Positions 47,027 to 56,665 are shown, numbered from the stretch's first letter. The stretch is DNA of 64,000 bases from Streptomyces roseolus (GCF_014649855.1 NZ_BMTV01000016.1:1-64000), one strand, 5' to 3'. Notes: generated from the sequence alone by a model not told the origin. Numbers and translations: made by a program.

Positions 47027-47553
47027 GACGTGCGGCCTTTCGAGGCGTGCAGGGCGACGGCCTGCTGGAGGCGGTTCTGGGCGGGGGCCCGCCAGATGTG
47101 GCAGATGGCGAGGGCGAGCGCGTCGGCGGCGTCGGCCGGCTTGGGCGGGGCGGCGAGCCTCAGCACCCGGGTGACCATGGCGCCCACCTGGGCCTTGTCG
47201 GCGCGTCCGGAGCCGGTGACGGCGGCCTTGACCTCGCTGGGGGTGTGCAGGGCGACGGGGATGTCGCGTCGGGCGGCGCAGAGCATGGCGACCGCGCTGG
47301 CCTGGGCGGTGCCCATCACCGTACGGACGTTGTGCTGGCTGAACACCCGCTCCACGGCGACCAGTTCGGGCTGGAAGCGGTCGATCCACTCCTCGATGCC
47401 GCGCTCGATGCCGACGAGGCGGTGGCCGATGTCGGCGTCGGAGGGGGTGCGGACCACGCCGACCCCGAGCATGGTCAGCGGCCGTCCCGCGACGCCCTCG
47501 ACCACGCCGACGCCACACCGGGTGAGCCCGGGATCCACTCCCAGTACGCGCAT
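47023..47553 (-). CDS. ruvC: Crossover junction endodeoxyribonuclease RuvC
   Basis: RuvC cuts Holliday junctions symmetrically. The 176-residue product shows the RNase H-fold catalytic acids in [12 protein letters not shown] (Asp), [10 protein letters not shown] (Glu) and [13 protein letters not shown] (two Asp). I start it at ATG 47553 (MRVLGVDPG), with GGGAGGG about seven bases upstream; an in-frame GTG 47559 is two codons earlier. It overlaps ruvA by 4 bases. Confidence 0.97.
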   Translation of the reverse strand: MRVLGVDPGLTRCGVGVVEGVAGRPLTMLGVGVVRTPSDADIGHRLVGIERGIEEWIDRFQPELVAVERVFSQHNVRTVMGTAQASAVAMLCAARRDIPVALHTPSEVKAAVTGSGRADKAQVGAMVTRVLRLAAPPKPADAADALALAICHIWRAPAQNRLQQAVALHASKGRTS

Positions 47554-47620
47554 GCCCACCCCTCCCTCGGATCCTTCGATCGGCTATTCGTGCAGGCTAT
47601 CGGGTGCCACCGACAACGCA

Positions 47621-47653
47621 GCGGGCCGACGGGGTGTGTCCCCGTCGGCCCGC
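47621..47653. terminator. Terminator between yebC and ruvC
   Basis: A perfect 14-bp stem (47621-47634 with 47640-47653) closes a 5-base loop, 18 bases past the yebC stop. Confidence 0.75.
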
Positions 47654-47670
47654 TGTCGGGAAGGCCGCGC

Positions 47671-48423
47671 TCAGGCGTCGACCTTCTCCATGACCTCGTC
47701 GCTGACGTCGAAGTTGGCGAAGACGTTCTGCACGTCGTCGCTGTCCTCCAGGGCGTCGATCAGCTTGAAGATCTTGCGCGCGCCCTCCTCGTCGAGCTCG
47801 ACCTGCATGGTCGGGACGAAGCTGGAGTCGGCCGAGTCGTAGTCGATGCCGGCCTCCTGGAGCGCGGTGCGGACCGCGACCAGGTCGGTGGCCTCGCTGA
47901 GCACCTCGAAGGTCTCGCCGAGGTCGTTGACCTCCTCGGCGCCGGCGTCGAGGACGGCGCCGAGGACGTCGTCCTCGGTCAGCTCGCCCTTGGGGACGAT
48001 CACGACGCCCTTGCGGTTGAACAGGTACGACACCGAGCCCGGGTCGGCCATGGAGCCGCCGTTGCGGGTCATGGCGACGCGCACGTCGGAGGCGGCGCGG
48101 TTGCGGTTGTCGGTGAGGCACTCGATGAGCACCGCGACGCCGTTCGGGCCGTAGCCCTCGTACATGATCGTCTCGTAGTCGACGCCGCCGGCCTCGAGAC
48201 CGCCGCCGCGCTTGATCGCCGAGTCGATGTTCTTGTTGGGGACCGACGACTTCTTGGCCTTCTGCACGGCGTCGAACAGCGTCGGGTTGCCGTCCAGGTC
48301 GGCACCGCCGGTGCGGGCCGCGACCTCGATGTTCTTGATCAGCTTCGCGAAGAGCTTGCCGCGCTTGGCGTCGATCACGGCCTTCTTGTGCTTCGTCGTA
48401 GCCCATTTAGAGTGGCCGGACAT
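47671..48423 (-). CDS. yebC: YebC/PmpR family protein
   Basis: YebC-family proteins are annotated as transcription regulators, and more recent work links them to relief of ribosome stalling. The 250-residue product has the family N-terminus [20 protein letters not shown], the middle segment [15 protein letters not shown] and [10 protein letters not shown], and the C-terminal [20 protein letters not shown]. It starts at ATG 48423. It lies directly upstream of ruvCAB on the same strand, as in most bacteria, but the terminator between them suggests separate transcripts. Confidence 0.96.
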   Translation of the reverse strand: MSGHSKWATTKHKKAVIDAKRGKLFAKLIKNIEVAARTGGADLDGNPTLFDAVQKAKKSSVPNKNIDSAIKRGGGLEAGGVDYETIMYEGYGPNGVAVLIECLTDNRNRAASDVRVAMTRNGGSMADPGSVSYLFNRKGVVIVPKGELTEDDVLGAVLDAGAEEVNDLGETFEVLSEATDLVAVRTALQEAGIDYDSADSSFVPTMQVELDEEGARKIFKLIDALEDSDDVQNVFANFDVSDEVMEKVDA

Positions 48424-48486
48424 CTGCCTGTCTCCTTCGCGTAACCAACTTCTTGGACGAACCCCAGAGATCCTACCGGGATCACG

Positions 48487-49077
48487 TCACCGATCCGCGC
48501 GCACCATGTCCACGAAGAGCTCGTGGACGCGGTGGTCGCCGGTGAGCTCGGGGTGGAAGGAGGTCGCGAGGACCTTGCCCTGGCGGACGGCGACGATGTG
48601 GCCGTCGTGCCGGGCCAGCACCTCGGCCTCCGCGCCGACGGACTCCACCCAGGGAGCGCGGATGAAGACGCCCTCGACGGGTGTGTCGATGCCCGCGACG
48701 GTGACTCCGGCCTCGAAGGACTCGTTCTGCCGCCCGAAGGCGTTGCGGCGCACAATCATGTCGATCCCGCCGAAGGTCTCCTGGCCCGAGCGCGGGTCGA
48801 GGATCTTGTCGGCGAGCATGATCAGGCCGGCGCAGGTGCCGTAGACCGGCATGCCCGCGGCGATCCGCTCACGGACCGGCTCCATGAGGCCGAAGAGGAC
48901 GGCCAGCTTGGAGATGGTGGTGGACTCGCCACCGGGGAGGACCAGGCCGTCGACCTCGGCGAGCTCTTCGGGGCGCCGGACCGGCCTGGCCACGGCGTCC
49001 GCCGCGGCCAGGGCGATCAGGTGCTCCCGTACGTCGCCCTGGAGGGCCAGGACTCCGATCACGGGGGTGGTGCTCAT
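48487..49077 (-). CDS. pdxT: Pyridoxal 5'-phosphate synthase glutaminase subunit
   Basis: PdxT hydrolyses glutamine and supplies ammonia to PdxS. The 196-residue product has [12 protein letters not shown], the nucleophile in [12 protein letters not shown] (Cys near residue 81), and the catalytic His/Glu in [10 protein letters not shown]. It starts at ATG 49077, six bases after the pdxS stop, so the pair is cotranscribed. Confidence 0.97.
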   Translation of the reverse strand: MSTTPVIGVLALQGDVREHLIALAAADAVARPVRRPEELAEVDGLVLPGGESTTISKLAVLFGLMEPVRERIAAGMPVYGTCAGLIMLADKILDPRSGQETFGGIDMIVRRNAFGRQNESFEAGVTVAGIDTPVEGVFIRAPWVESVGAEAEVLARHDGHIVAVRQGKVLATSFHPELTGDHRVHELFVDMVRADR

Positions 49078-49083
49078 CGGTGC

Positions 49084-49992
49084 CTACCAGCCCCGGTTGG
49101 CGTAGCGCTCGGACTCGGGGAGGGTGTCGCAGTTGATGCCGACCATGGCCTCGCCGAGGTTGCGGGAGGCGTCCGCGATGACCTTCGGGTCGTCGTAGAA
49201 GGTGGTGGCCTTCACGATGGCGGCGGCGCGCTTGGCCGGGTCGCCGGACTTGAAGATGCCGGAGCCGACGAAGACGCCCTCGGCGCCGAGCTGGCGCATC
49301 AGCGCGGCGTCGGCCGGGGTGGCGACGCCACCGGCGGAGAACAGGACCACGGGGAGCTTGCCGAGCTCGGCGACCTCCTTGACGAGCTCGTACGGGGCGC
49401 GCAGCTCCTTGGCGGCGGCGAAGAGCTCGTTGTTGTCGAAGCCGCGCAGCTTGGCGATCTCGTTCTTGATCTGGCGCAGGTGGCGGACGGCCTCGACGAC
49501 GTTGCCGGTGCCGGCCTCGCCCTTGGAGCGGATCATGGCCGCGCCCTCGGCGATGCGGCGCAGGGCCTCGCCCAGGTTGGTGGCGCCACAGACGAAGGGG
49601 GTGGTGAAGGCCCACTTGTCGGAGTGGTTGACCTCGTCGGCCGGGGTGAGGACCTCGGACTCGTCGATGTAGTCGACGCCGAGGGACTGGAGGACCTGGG
49701 CCTCGACGAAGTGGCCGATGCGGGACTTGGCCATCACCGGGATGGAGACCGCGCCGATGATCTCCTCGATCATGTTCGGGTCGGACATCCGGGCCACGCC
49801 GCCGTCCTTGCGGATGTCCGCGGGGACCCGCTCCAGGGCCATGACGGCCACGGCGCCGGCGTCCTCGGCGATCTTCGCCTGCTCGGCGTTGACCACGTCC
49901 ATGATCACGCCGCCCTTGAGCTGCTCGGCCATGCCGCGCTTGACGCGCGCGGTGCCGGTCTCGGGGGACTGGGGGGTGGTGGAGCTGGACAC
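49084..49992 (-). CDS. pdxS: Pyridoxal 5'-phosphate synthase synthase subunit
   Basis: PdxS makes PLP from ribose 5-phosphate, glyceraldehyde 3-phosphate and PdxT-derived ammonia in a 24-subunit complex. The 302-residue product has [18 protein letters not shown] near residue 18, the Schiff-base lysines in [14 protein letters not shown] and VMAKSRIGH, and the phosphate site [15 protein letters not shown]. The start is GTG 49992, with GAGG five bases upstream. A one-turn direct repeat of GTGGAC (50052-50068) lies upstream and could be a PdxR-type operator. Confidence 0.97.
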   Translation of the reverse strand: MSSSTTPQSPETGTARVKRGMAEQLKGGVIMDVVNAEQAKIAEDAGAVAVMALERVPADIRKDGGVARMSDPNMIEEIIGAVSIPVMAKSRIGHFVEAQVLQSLGVDYIDESEVLTPADEVNHSDKWAFTTPFVCGATNLGEALRRIAEGAAMIRSKGEAGTGNVVEAVRHLRQIKNEIAKLRGFDNNELFAAAKELRAPYELVKEVAELGKLPVVLFSAGGVATPADAALMRQLGAEGVFVGSGIFKSGDPAKRAAAIVKATTFYDDPKVIADASRNLGEAMVGINCDTLPESERYANRGW

Positions 49993-50051
49993 GGGAACCT
50001 CACTCGTGACAACGGGTTCAACGGGACGTTGACGACTAGAGCGAGGAAACA

Positions 50052-50068
50052 GTCCACGAGCGGTCCAC
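50052..50068 (-). promoter_or_regulatory. Direct repeat GTGGAC upstream of pdxS, possible PdxR-type operator
   Basis: On the minus strand GTGGAC occurs at 50063-50068 and 50052-50057, spaced 11 bases from start to start, which is one helical turn. Known actinobacterial PdxR (MocR type) sites contain a GTGGA-like core, as I recall for Corynebacterium. The repeat lies about 60-76 bases before the pdxS start. The identity of the regulator is inference. Confidence 0.4.
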
Positions 50069-50127
50069 ATCAAGGGCCAATGTGCAGCCTGTGGATCCTT
50101 TTCGCGTGAATCCGAGGCCGGAGTGGA

Positions 50128-50670
50128 TCACGAAGGACGATCTGCCAGGGCCACCGGCGGTTCGTCGTCCATTTCGAAGGCCATCGGGAAGGGCGCGTGG
50201 CCCGCGAGCCGGAACCAGCGGACCTTGCGGTGGCGGCGCAGGGCGCGTGCGGCGCGGACCGCGTCGTTGTGGAAGCGGCGGGCCATGGGAACCCGGCGGA
50301 CCGCGGCGGCCAGCTCACCGGCCGCCTCCTCGCCGCCGGGCGCCTCGCGGACGAGCTCCACCTGCTCCGGCTCGCCGAAGACCGCGCGCAGGGCCTGGCT
50401 CAGCTCGCTCTCGGCGACCTCGCGGTGGTCCTCCTCGGCCTGCCGGGCCGCGTGCGCGGCCTCGTACAGCACGATCGAGGCGGCCGGGTCGAGGACTCCC
50501 GAGGTGGCCAGCTCCTGGGTGACCGAGGCGCGGCGGAGCAGCTGGGCGTCGAGGGCGGCGCGGGCCGCGTCGATGCGGGTGTGCAGCCGGTCGAGCCGTC
50601 CGGCGGTCCAGCTGAGGTAGACGCCGACGAGGATCAGCGCGGCGACGGTCCAGATCAGGGTTTCGGTCAC
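50128..50670 (-). CDS. Small membrane-anchored helical protein (LemA-like), unknown
   Basis: The function is unknown. The 180-residue product has one N-terminal membrane helix (LIWTVAALILVGVYLSW, residues 4-20), then a long helical region (TAGRLDRLHTRIDAARAALD, LLRRASVTQELATSG) that resembles LemA-type proteins, and a C-terminal part with RRVPMARRFHNDAVRAARAL, which is also LemA-like, ending in an acidic tail. I start it at GTG 50670 (VTETLIWTVAAL). It is 11 bases from the hydrolase gene upstream, so probably cotranscribed. Confidence 0.75.
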   Translation of the reverse strand: MTETLIWTVAALILVGVYLSWTAGRLDRLHTRIDAARAALDAQLLRRASVTQELATSGVLDPAASIVLYEAAHAARQAEEDHREVAESELSQALRAVFGEPEQVELVREAPGGEEAAGELAAAVRRVPMARRFHNDAVRAARALRRHRKVRWFRLAGHAPFPMAFEMDDEPPVALADRPS

Positions 50671-50681
50671 GGGCGCACAGG

Positions 50682-51317
50682 CTACCCGGGCGGTGGCAGC
50701 ACTCCCTCCCAAAGGGCGTGGTCATGGGCGAACAGGACGCGCGCGGGGCGGCCGTCCGCGAGGGCGGCGAGCCGGCCGAGCCAGGGCCGGTACGGCGTCC
50801 CGAACTCGCCCGCCGTGTCGTACGCCTGCCCCGCGAGGACCGTCACGCGGTCGCCGTGGTCGAGGACGAGCGACTGGTGCCCGTCGACGTGCCCGGGCGT
50901 CGGCACGATCCGCACGCCGGGGGCGAGCTCGTGCTCCCCGTCGATCTCCGTCCAGGCGACGCCGGGCAGGAGGCTGTCGATGGTGTACGCGCCCGCCCGC
51001 GCGGTGGCGAGCTCGCGGCGCTGCACGAAGGCGGGGGCGGCGGGGAAGCGCTGGTTGCCGCCGATGTGGTCGAAGTGGAGGTGGCAGTTGACGATCGCGT
51101 CCACCTCGGCGGGCGGCACGGTGAGCGGCCGGCGGGCGATCCGGTAGTGGGCGTCGGTCTCCGGCGAGCCCTCGCCCATCCCGGTGTCGAACAGCACGGT
51201 GCCGGCGGGGTGCCGGACGAGGTAGACGAACGCGGGCTCCACGCGCGCGTGCGAGCCGCCGTACTCCTCGGCGGGACGGACGAAGCGGCCGAGGTCGAGC
51301 CGCGTGACGTGCATCAT
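50682..51317 (-). CDS. Metallo-beta-lactamase fold hydrolase, N-acyl homoserine lactonase-like
   Basis: The product of about 211 residues has the zinc motif CHLHFDHIGG, a second His in PTPGHVDGHQSL and a final His in FAHDHALWEG. FDTGMGEGSP near residue 45 matches the lactonase-like group. The usual bridging Asp position reads AGQAYD, so the second metal site may be atypical. Starts at ATG 51317 or 51314, or GTG 51323, are all possible, and no clear ribosome site is visible. It lies between the pimA operon and the LemA-like gene; the substrate is unknown. Confidence 0.82.
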   Translation of the reverse strand: MMHVTRLDLGRFVRPAEEYGGSHARVEPAFVYLVRHPAGTVLFDTGMGEGSPETDAHYRIARRPLTVPPAEVDAIVNCHLHFDHIGGNQRFPAAPAFVQRRELATARAGAYTIDSLLPGVAWTEIDGEHELAPGVRIVPTPGHVDGHQSLVLDHGDRVTVLAGQAYDTAGEFGTPYRPWLGRLAALADGRPARVLFAHDHALWEGVLPPPG

Positions 51318-51394
51318 GCCCACAGGGTCGCCGCGCCCCCGCCGTTCCGCCAGGCCCCGTACCCACCCGCCGCCGTCTCGTCGTGGGCGATCGC

Positions 51395-51418
51395 CCCGGC
51401 GGGCGTGTGCCCACCGGG
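51395..51418 (-). terminator. pimA-side hairpin
   Basis: GGGC/GCCC around a GTGT loop, extended after a C/A mismatch by CCCGG/CCGGG, lies about 60 bases past the pimA stop. It is a weak candidate terminator; the rest of 51318-51479 shows nothing. Confidence 0.4.
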
Positions 51419-51479
51419 ACGACGGGCGGAGGTCCGTCGCGGCACCGGCCGCGCCAAGGCGGGCGCAGGGACGGCGGGG

Positions 51480-52634
51480 CTACAGGCCCAGTCTGGCGCG
51501 GAGGCCGCCGGTCCTTTCGTCCGTGTCGACGGCGGCCGCGCCGTCCGTGACCGTCTCGTACACCGCCAGGACGTCCGCGCCGACCGTCGACCAGTCGAAC
51601 CGCCGCACGTGCGCCGAGCCGCGCGCGCTGAGCTCGGCGCGGCGGGCGGGGTCGGCGAGGAGCCGGACCGCCGCGTCCGCGAGCGCGTCCGCGTCCTCGT
51701 TGGCGAAGAGTTCGCCCGCCGCCCCCTGGTCCAGGACCTGCGCGAACGCGTCCAGGTCGGCGGCGAGGACCGGCGCCCCGGCGGACAGCGCCTCGACGAG
51801 GATGATGCCGAAGGACTCGCCGCCCGTGTTGGGCGCCACGTACACGTCGACGCTGCGCAGCAGCCGCGCCTTGTCCTCGTCGCTGACCATGCCGAGGAAC
51901 TCGACCCGGGAGCGCATCCCGGGCGGCAGCGTCGCCACCGCCTCCTCCTCGTCGCCGCGCCCGGCGACCAGGAGGCGGGCGCCGGGGCGCTCGGTGAGGA
52001 TCCGGGGCAGCGCCTTCATCAGGACGGGCAGGCCCTTGCGGGGTTCGTCGATGCGGCCGATGAAGCCCAGCGTCTCCCCCTGCCACTCCGCCTTCGGTTC
52101 CGCGCCGGCGAAGAAGTCGACGTCGACGCCGTTGGGGATGACGACGGCGTCGCCGCCGAGGTGTTCCACCAGCGTCCGGCGCGCGTACTCGCTGACCGCG
52201 ATCCGGGCGCTGATCTTCTCCAGGGCCGGCTGGAGGATCGGGTAGGCGGCGAGCATCGCCCGGGAGCGCGGGTTCGAGGTGTGGAAGGTGGCGACGATCG
52301 GGCCCTGCGCCGCCCAGCAGGTGAGCAGCCCCAGCGAGGGCGAGGTCGGCTCGTGGATGTGGACGACGTCGAAGGTGCCGTCGTGCAGCCAGCGGCGGAC
52401 CCGCGCGGCGGAGAGGAAGCCGAAGCTGAGCCGGGCGACCGAGCCGTTGTACGAGACGGGCACGGCGCGGCCGGCGGAGACGACGTACGGCGGCAGCGGG
52501 GTGTCGTCGTCGGCGGGGGCCAGCACGGAGACCTCGTGCCCCAGCCGGATCAGGTGCTCCGCGAGGTCGCGGATGTGGAACTGGACGCCGCCCGGTACGT
52601 CCCAGGAGTACGGGCAGACGATTCCGATCCTCAC
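51480..52634 (-). CDS. pimA: Phosphatidylinositol alpha-mannosyltransferase
   Basis: PimA transfers the first mannose from GDP-mannose to phosphatidylinositol at the cytoplasmic face of the membrane. The 384-residue GT4 enzyme begins MRIGIVCPYSWDVPGGVQFH, has the donor-binding segment IGRIDEPRKGLPVL, and the E-x7-E motif in GESFGIILVEALSAG. The start is GTG 52634, which overlaps the patA stop. It is third in the coupled pgsA-patA-pimA set, in the same order as in mycobacteria. Confidence 0.94.
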   Translation of the reverse strand: MRIGIVCPYSWDVPGGVQFHIRDLAEHLIRLGHEVSVLAPADDDTPLPPYVVSAGRAVPVSYNGSVARLSFGFLSAARVRRWLHDGTFDVVHIHEPTSPSLGLLTCWAAQGPIVATFHTSNPRSRAMLAAYPILQPALEKISARIAVSEYARRTLVEHLGGDAVVIPNGVDVDFFAGAEPKAEWQGETLGFIGRIDEPRKGLPVLMKALPRILTERPGARLLVAGRGDEEEAVATLPPGMRSRVEFLGMVSDEDKARLLRSVDVYVAPNTGGESFGIILVEALSAGAPVLAADLDAFAQVLDQGAAGELFANEDADALADAAVRLLADPARRAELSARGSAHVRRFDWSTVGADVLAVYETVTDGAAAVDTDERTGGLRARLGL

Positions 52635-53536
52635 GAAGTGCGCTCCTCCAGGTCGGCCGGCCAGAGGCGCTGGAGCATGTGCCAGTCCTCCGGGTGGTCC
52701 GCGATGGCCCCGGCGAAGGTGTCGGCGAGGGCCTGTGTCATGAGGGACGCCTTCTCGCCGCGAGTGCCTGACTCGGGTACCTCCACGGGCGCGTGCACCT
52801 CGCCCCGCATGACGTCGGTGTCGTCGTACCAGAGGGTCACCGGCAGCAGGACCGCGCCGGTCTGGAGGGCGAGCATGGCCGGTCCCGCGGGCATCCGGGC
52901 GGCCTCGCCGAAGAAGGAGACCTCGACGCCGGAGGCGGACAGGTCGCGGTCGGCGACCAGGCAGACCAGGCCGCCGCCGCGCAGCCGGCGGGCGAGGGTC
53001 CCGAAGGCGGCGCCGCCGGTGTGCGGGAGCACCTCCATGCCGAGGGACTCGCGGTAGGCGACGAAGCGGTCGTACAGCGACTCGGGCTTGAGCCGTTCGG
53101 CGACGGTGGTGAAGGGCACGCCGAGGGCACGGGTCACCCAGACGCCGGCCAGGTCCCAGTTGCCCATGTGCGGCAGGGCGAGGACCACGCCGCGGTCGGA
53201 CGCCAGGGCGTCCTTCAGGATGTCCTCGCCCTTGATCGTGACGCTGTTCGCGGCCCGTTCGCGGCTCCAGGTGGGGAGCCGGAAGGACTCCATCCAGTAG
53301 CGCATGTACGAGCGCATGCCGGCCTTCGACAGCTCGGCGAGGCGCTCGGGCGTGGCGTCGGGCACCACGCGCGCGAGGTTGGCCTCCAGGCGCAGCACGC
53401 CCTTGCCGCGCCGCTTCCAGACGGTGTCGGCGATCTTCCGGCCGAGGCTCTTGGCCACCGGTTCCGGAAGTTTCTTGACGGTGGCCCAGCCGAGGCCGTA
53501 GAGCCCGTCGGCCACCTTGTCCTTGAGCGCGCTCAC
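52631..53536 (-). CDS. patA: Phosphatidylinositol mannoside acyltransferase
   Basis: This LpxL/HtrB-family enzyme acylates the mannose of PIM1/PIM2. The 301-residue product has the catalytic H-x4-D in LPHMGNWDLAG near residue 125 and the conserved VEVSFFGEAARMPAGPAML. The start is GTG 53536 (VSALKDKVADGLYG), which overlaps the pgsA stop; the pimA start overlaps its own stop. Membrane association is expected through an N-terminal amphipathic region. Confidence 0.93.
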   Translation of the reverse strand: MSALKDKVADGLYGLGWATVKKLPEPVAKSLGRKIADTVWKRRGKGVLRLEANLARVVPDATPERLAELSKAGMRSYMRYWMESFRLPTWSRERAANSVTIKGEDILKDALASDRGVVLALPHMGNWDLAGVWVTRALGVPFTTVAERLKPESLYDRFVAYRESLGMEVLPHTGGAAFGTLARRLRGGGLVCLVADRDLSASGVEVSFFGEAARMPAGPAMLALQTGAVLLPVTLWYDDTDVMRGEVHAPVEVPESGTRGEKASLMTQALADTFAGAIADHPEDWHMLQRLWPADLEERTS

Positions 53537-54195
53537 GTCGCCGCCCCGCTTCCCCCCGCGGCCGCGGCGTCCGCCTCGGCCGATTCCCTGCGGACCGTCA
53601 CGACCCGCTGTCCCAGGGTCACGGCGGAGCCGACGGCCACGATCCACAGCGCGACGGGCAGCAGCACGTCGATCCCCGGCACGCCGAAGGCGTGCAGTCC
53701 GGCGAGACCGGCGGCGACCAGCGAGATCACGAGCCGTTCGGCCCGCTCGATCAGGCCGTTCACCGCGACCGGCAGGCCGATCGACTCGCCGCGCGCCTTG
53801 GTGTACGAGACGACCTGGCCGCTCGCCAGGCAGAAGATCGCCACGGCGCACAGCACGTCGTCGTCGCCCTTGCCCGCGTACCAGAGGGCGAAGCCGCCGA
53901 AGATCGCCCCGTCGGCGACCCGGTCGAGGGTCGAGTCGAGGAAGGCGCCCCAGCGGCTGGAGATCCCGGCCTGCCGGGCCATGTTGCCGTCGACGAGGTC
54001 GGAGAAGACGAAGAGGGTGATGACGATCGTGCCCCAGAAGAACTCGCCCCTGGGGAAGAAGACCAGGGCACCGGCGACCACTCCCGCCGTGCCGATCAGC
54101 GTCACGGCGTCGGGGCTGACGCCCCGGCGGAGCAGAAACGCGGCGAACGGTGTGAGGACACGCGTGAAAAACGCACGCGCGTACTTGTTCAGCAT
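53533..54195 (-). CDS. pgsA: Phosphatidylinositol phosphate synthase (CDP-alcohol phosphotransferase)
   Basis: This enzyme makes phosphatidylinositol phosphate from CDP-diacylglycerol and inositol 1-phosphate, the first step toward PI and PIMs. The 220-residue product shows the CDP-alcohol motif spread over SDLVDGNMARQ and GAFLDSTLD (D-x2-D-G-x2-A-R, G-x3-D-x3-D) and about six membrane segments. I start it at ATG 54195 (MLNKYARAFFTRVL), with GGGAAGG just upstream. The open frame extends upstream, but without family similarity. It heads pgsA-patA-pimA. Confidence 0.94.
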   Translation of the reverse strand: MLNKYARAFFTRVLTPFAAFLLRRGVSPDAVTLIGTAGVVAGALVFFPRGEFFWGTIVITLFVFSDLVDGNMARQAGISSRWGAFLDSTLDRVADGAIFGGFALWYAGKGDDDVLCAVAIFCLASGQVVSYTKARGESIGLPVAVNGLIERAERLVISLVAAGLAGLHAFGVPGIDVLLPVALWIVAVGSAVTLGQRVVTVRRESAEADAAAAGGSGAAT

Positions 54196-54457
54196 GGCCT
54201 TCCCGAGGTTTCGGCGGGCCGCGCGGTCCCATGACCACCGGCTCACCCATCGTAGCCACGCGCGTGGCGCCGCACGGGAGCGCACCCGTCCCGCCGCGTC
54301 ACCGTACCCCCGGAGGCCCACCGGTGTACGACGGATGGACGCGTCCCGGCGTCGGTGCAAAGCTCGAAGGAGCACCCCGCGGGCACCGCCGGAGCCGCAC
54401 CGCGAAGCCGCTCCCCCGCGCCCGCTCCCCTCACCGCCTCGCAGTCGGGAGGACATC

Positions 54458-56665
54458 ATGGGCGACAAGGCGCACACCCCCGCCGGAGCCGCCGGCAGGG
54501 CACCGACGGCCGACCGGCCCTCGGACGTACGGAACGTGGTGCTGGTCGGCCACAGCGGCTCGGGCAAGACGACGCTGGTCGAGGCGCTCGCCCGGACCGC
54601 CGGGGCGCTCGGCAGGCCGGGCCGGGTCGAGGACGGGGCGACCGTCTCCGACTACGACGAGATCGAGCACCGGCAGCACCGCTCCGTCCAGCTCTCCCTC
54701 GTGCCGGTCGGCTGGGACGGCATCAAGATCAATCTGCTCGACACCCCCGGGTACGCCGACTTCGTCGGAGAGCTGAGGGCCGGTCTGCGCGCGGCGGACG
54801 CGGCCCTCTTCGTCGTCTCGGCCGCCCAGGAGGCCGACGCGGTCGCCGCCTCCACCCGGATGCTCTGGGAGGAGTGCGCGGCCGTCGGCATGCCCCGCGC
54901 GATCGTCGTCACCCACCTCGACACCGCCCGCACGGACTTCGAGGAGCTGACCCGGGTCTGCGCCGAGCTCTTCGGCGGCGACGACCCGGACGCCGTGCTG
55001 CCGCTCTACCTGCCGGTGCAGGGCCCGGAGGGCGCCGACGGCCACGCCGCCGCCACCGGCCTGATCGGCCTGCTCTCCGAGCGGGTCTTCGACTACGCGA
55101 CCGGGGTCCGGAGCGAGCGGCCGCCCGGGGACGGCGACCGGGAGCCGATCGCCGCGGCGCGGGCCCGGCTCATCGAGGGGATCATCGCCGAGAGCGAGGA
55201 CGAGACCCTGATGGACCGCTATCTGGGCGGCGAGGAGATCGACGTCGGCACCCTCGTCGCCGACCTGGAGAAGGCGGTCGCCCGGGGCGGCTTCCATCCC
55301 GTGATCGCGGCCGCCCCCGCCGCCGACGGCGGGGGCCAGGGCCTCGGGACCGTCGAGCTCCTGGAGCTCATCACCCGCGGCTTCCCCTCCCCGCTGGAGC
55401 ACGAGCCGCCCGCCGTCACCACCCCGGCCGGCGAGCCCCGCCCGCCGCTCGCCTGCGACCCCGACGGGCCGCTGGTCGCCGAGGTCGTGAAGACCGCCGC
55501 CGACCCCTACCAGGGCCGGATCTCCCTGGTCCGGGTCTTCTCCGGCACGCTCCGCCCCGACGAGACGGTGCACGTCTCCGGGCACGGCCTCGTCGGCCGC
55601 GGCCACGAGGACCACGACGTCGACGAGCGGGTCGGCGCCCTCACCTCCCCCTTCGGCAAGCAGCAGCGCCCGATGGCGCACTGCGTCGCCGGGGACCTCG
55701 CCTGCGTGGCGCGGCTCGGCCGGGCCGAGACCGGCGACACCCTGTCCGCCAAGGACGATCCGCTCCTGATCGAGCCGTGGCCGATGCCCGAACCGCTGCT
55801 GCCGCTCGCCGTCGAGGCGCACGGCAAGGCCGACGAGGACCGGCTCTCGCAGGGCCTGGCCAAGCTGGTCGCCGAGGACCCGACCCTGCGCCTGGAGCAG
55901 AACCAGGACACCGGCCAGGTCGTCCTCTGGTGCCTGGGCGAGGCGCACCAGGACGTCGTCCTGGAGCGGCTGCGCGGCCGCTACGGGGTGCGCGTGGACG
56001 CGGTGCCGTACCGGGTGCCGCTGCGCGAGACCTTCGGCGCCCCCGCCTCCGGCCGCGGACGGCACGTCAAACAGTCCGGCGGGCACGGCCAGTTCGCGAT
56101 CTGCGAGATCGACGTCGAACCCCTCCCGCCGGGCAGCGGCATCGAGTTCGTCGACAAGGTGGTGGGCGGCGCGGTCCCGCGCCCGTTCATCGGCTCCGTC
56201 GAGAAGGGCGTACGGGCCCAGGCCGCGCGCGGGGTCGCCGCCGGGCATCCGCTGGTCGACGTCCGGGTCACCCTCAAGGACGGCAAGGCGCACTCGGTGG
56301 ACTCCTCCGACGCCGCCTTCCAGACGGCCGGCGCGCTCGCCCTGCGCGAGGCGGCCGCCGAGGCCCCCGTGCACCTCCTGGAGCCGGTCGCGGAGGTGCG
56401 GGTGCTCGTCCCCGACGAGTACGTGGGCGCCGTGATGGGCGACCTGTCCGGACGGCGCGGCCGGGTCGTCGGCACCGACCAGGCGGGGCCGGGCCGCACG
56501 GTGGTCAGGGCCGAGGTCCCGGAGATCGAGATCGGGCGGTACGCGATCGACCTGCGGTCCGTCTCGCACGGCACGGGCCGCTTCGACCGGAGCTACGCCC
56601 GGCACGAACCGATGCCCTCCCAGATCGCCGAACGCCTCCGCGAACAGGCGGGCAAGCGCTCCTAG
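54458..56665 (+). CDS. Elongation factor G-like protein EF-G2
   Basis: This is a second, divergent EF-G. The 735-residue product has P-loop GHSGSGKT at 31-38, switch-II DTPGYADF at 95-102, and T-H-L-D at 152-155 where canonical GTPases have N-K-x-D, so guanine recognition may differ. Domains II-V follow, with the domain IV segment KQSGGHGQFAICEI and a C-terminal MGDLSGRRGRVVGTD. The start is ATG 54458, with GGGAGGACATC upstream. It is on the plus strand, divergent from pgsA. Roles in translocation or ribosome recycling are not established for this subgroup. Confidence 0.9.
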   Translation: MGDKAHTPAGAAGRAPTADRPSDVRNVVLVGHSGSGKTTLVEALARTAGALGRPGRVEDGATVSDYDEIEHRQHRSVQLSLVPVGWDGIKINLLDTPGYADFVGELRAGLRAADAALFVVSAAQEADAVAASTRMLWEECAAVGMPRAIVVTHLDTARTDFEELTRVCAELFGGDDPDAVLPLYLPVQGPEGADGHAAATGLIGLLSERVFDYATGVRSERPPGDGDREPIAAARARLIEGIIAESEDETLMDRYLGGEEIDVGTLVADLEKAVARGGFHPVIAAAPAADGGGQGLGTVELLELITRGFPSPLEHEPPAVTTPAGEPRPPLACDPDGPLVAEVVKTAADPYQGRISLVRVFSGTLRPDETVHVSGHGLVGRGHEDHDVDERVGALTSPFGKQQRPMAHCVAGDLACVARLGRAETGDTLSAKDDPLLIEPWPMPEPLLPLAVEAHGKADEDRLSQGLAKLVAEDPTLRLEQNQDTGQVVLWCLGEAHQDVVLERLRGRYGVRVDAVPYRVPLRETFGAPASGRGRHVKQSGGHGQFAICEIDVEPLPPGSGIEFVDKVVGGAVPRPFIGSVEKGVRAQAARGVAAGHPLVDVRVTLKDGKAHSVDSSDAAFQTAGALALREAAAEAPVHLLEPVAEVRVLVPDEYVGAVMGDLSGRRGRVVGTDQAGPGRTVVRAEVPEIEIGRYAIDLRSVSHGTGRFDRSYARHEPMPSQIAERLREQAGKRS

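Noticed and set aside
52793-54457. Upstream extension of the EF-G2 reading frame by about 555 codons
   Set aside because: It runs antisense through patA and pgsA. The family N-terminus and ribosome site both point to ATG 54458.
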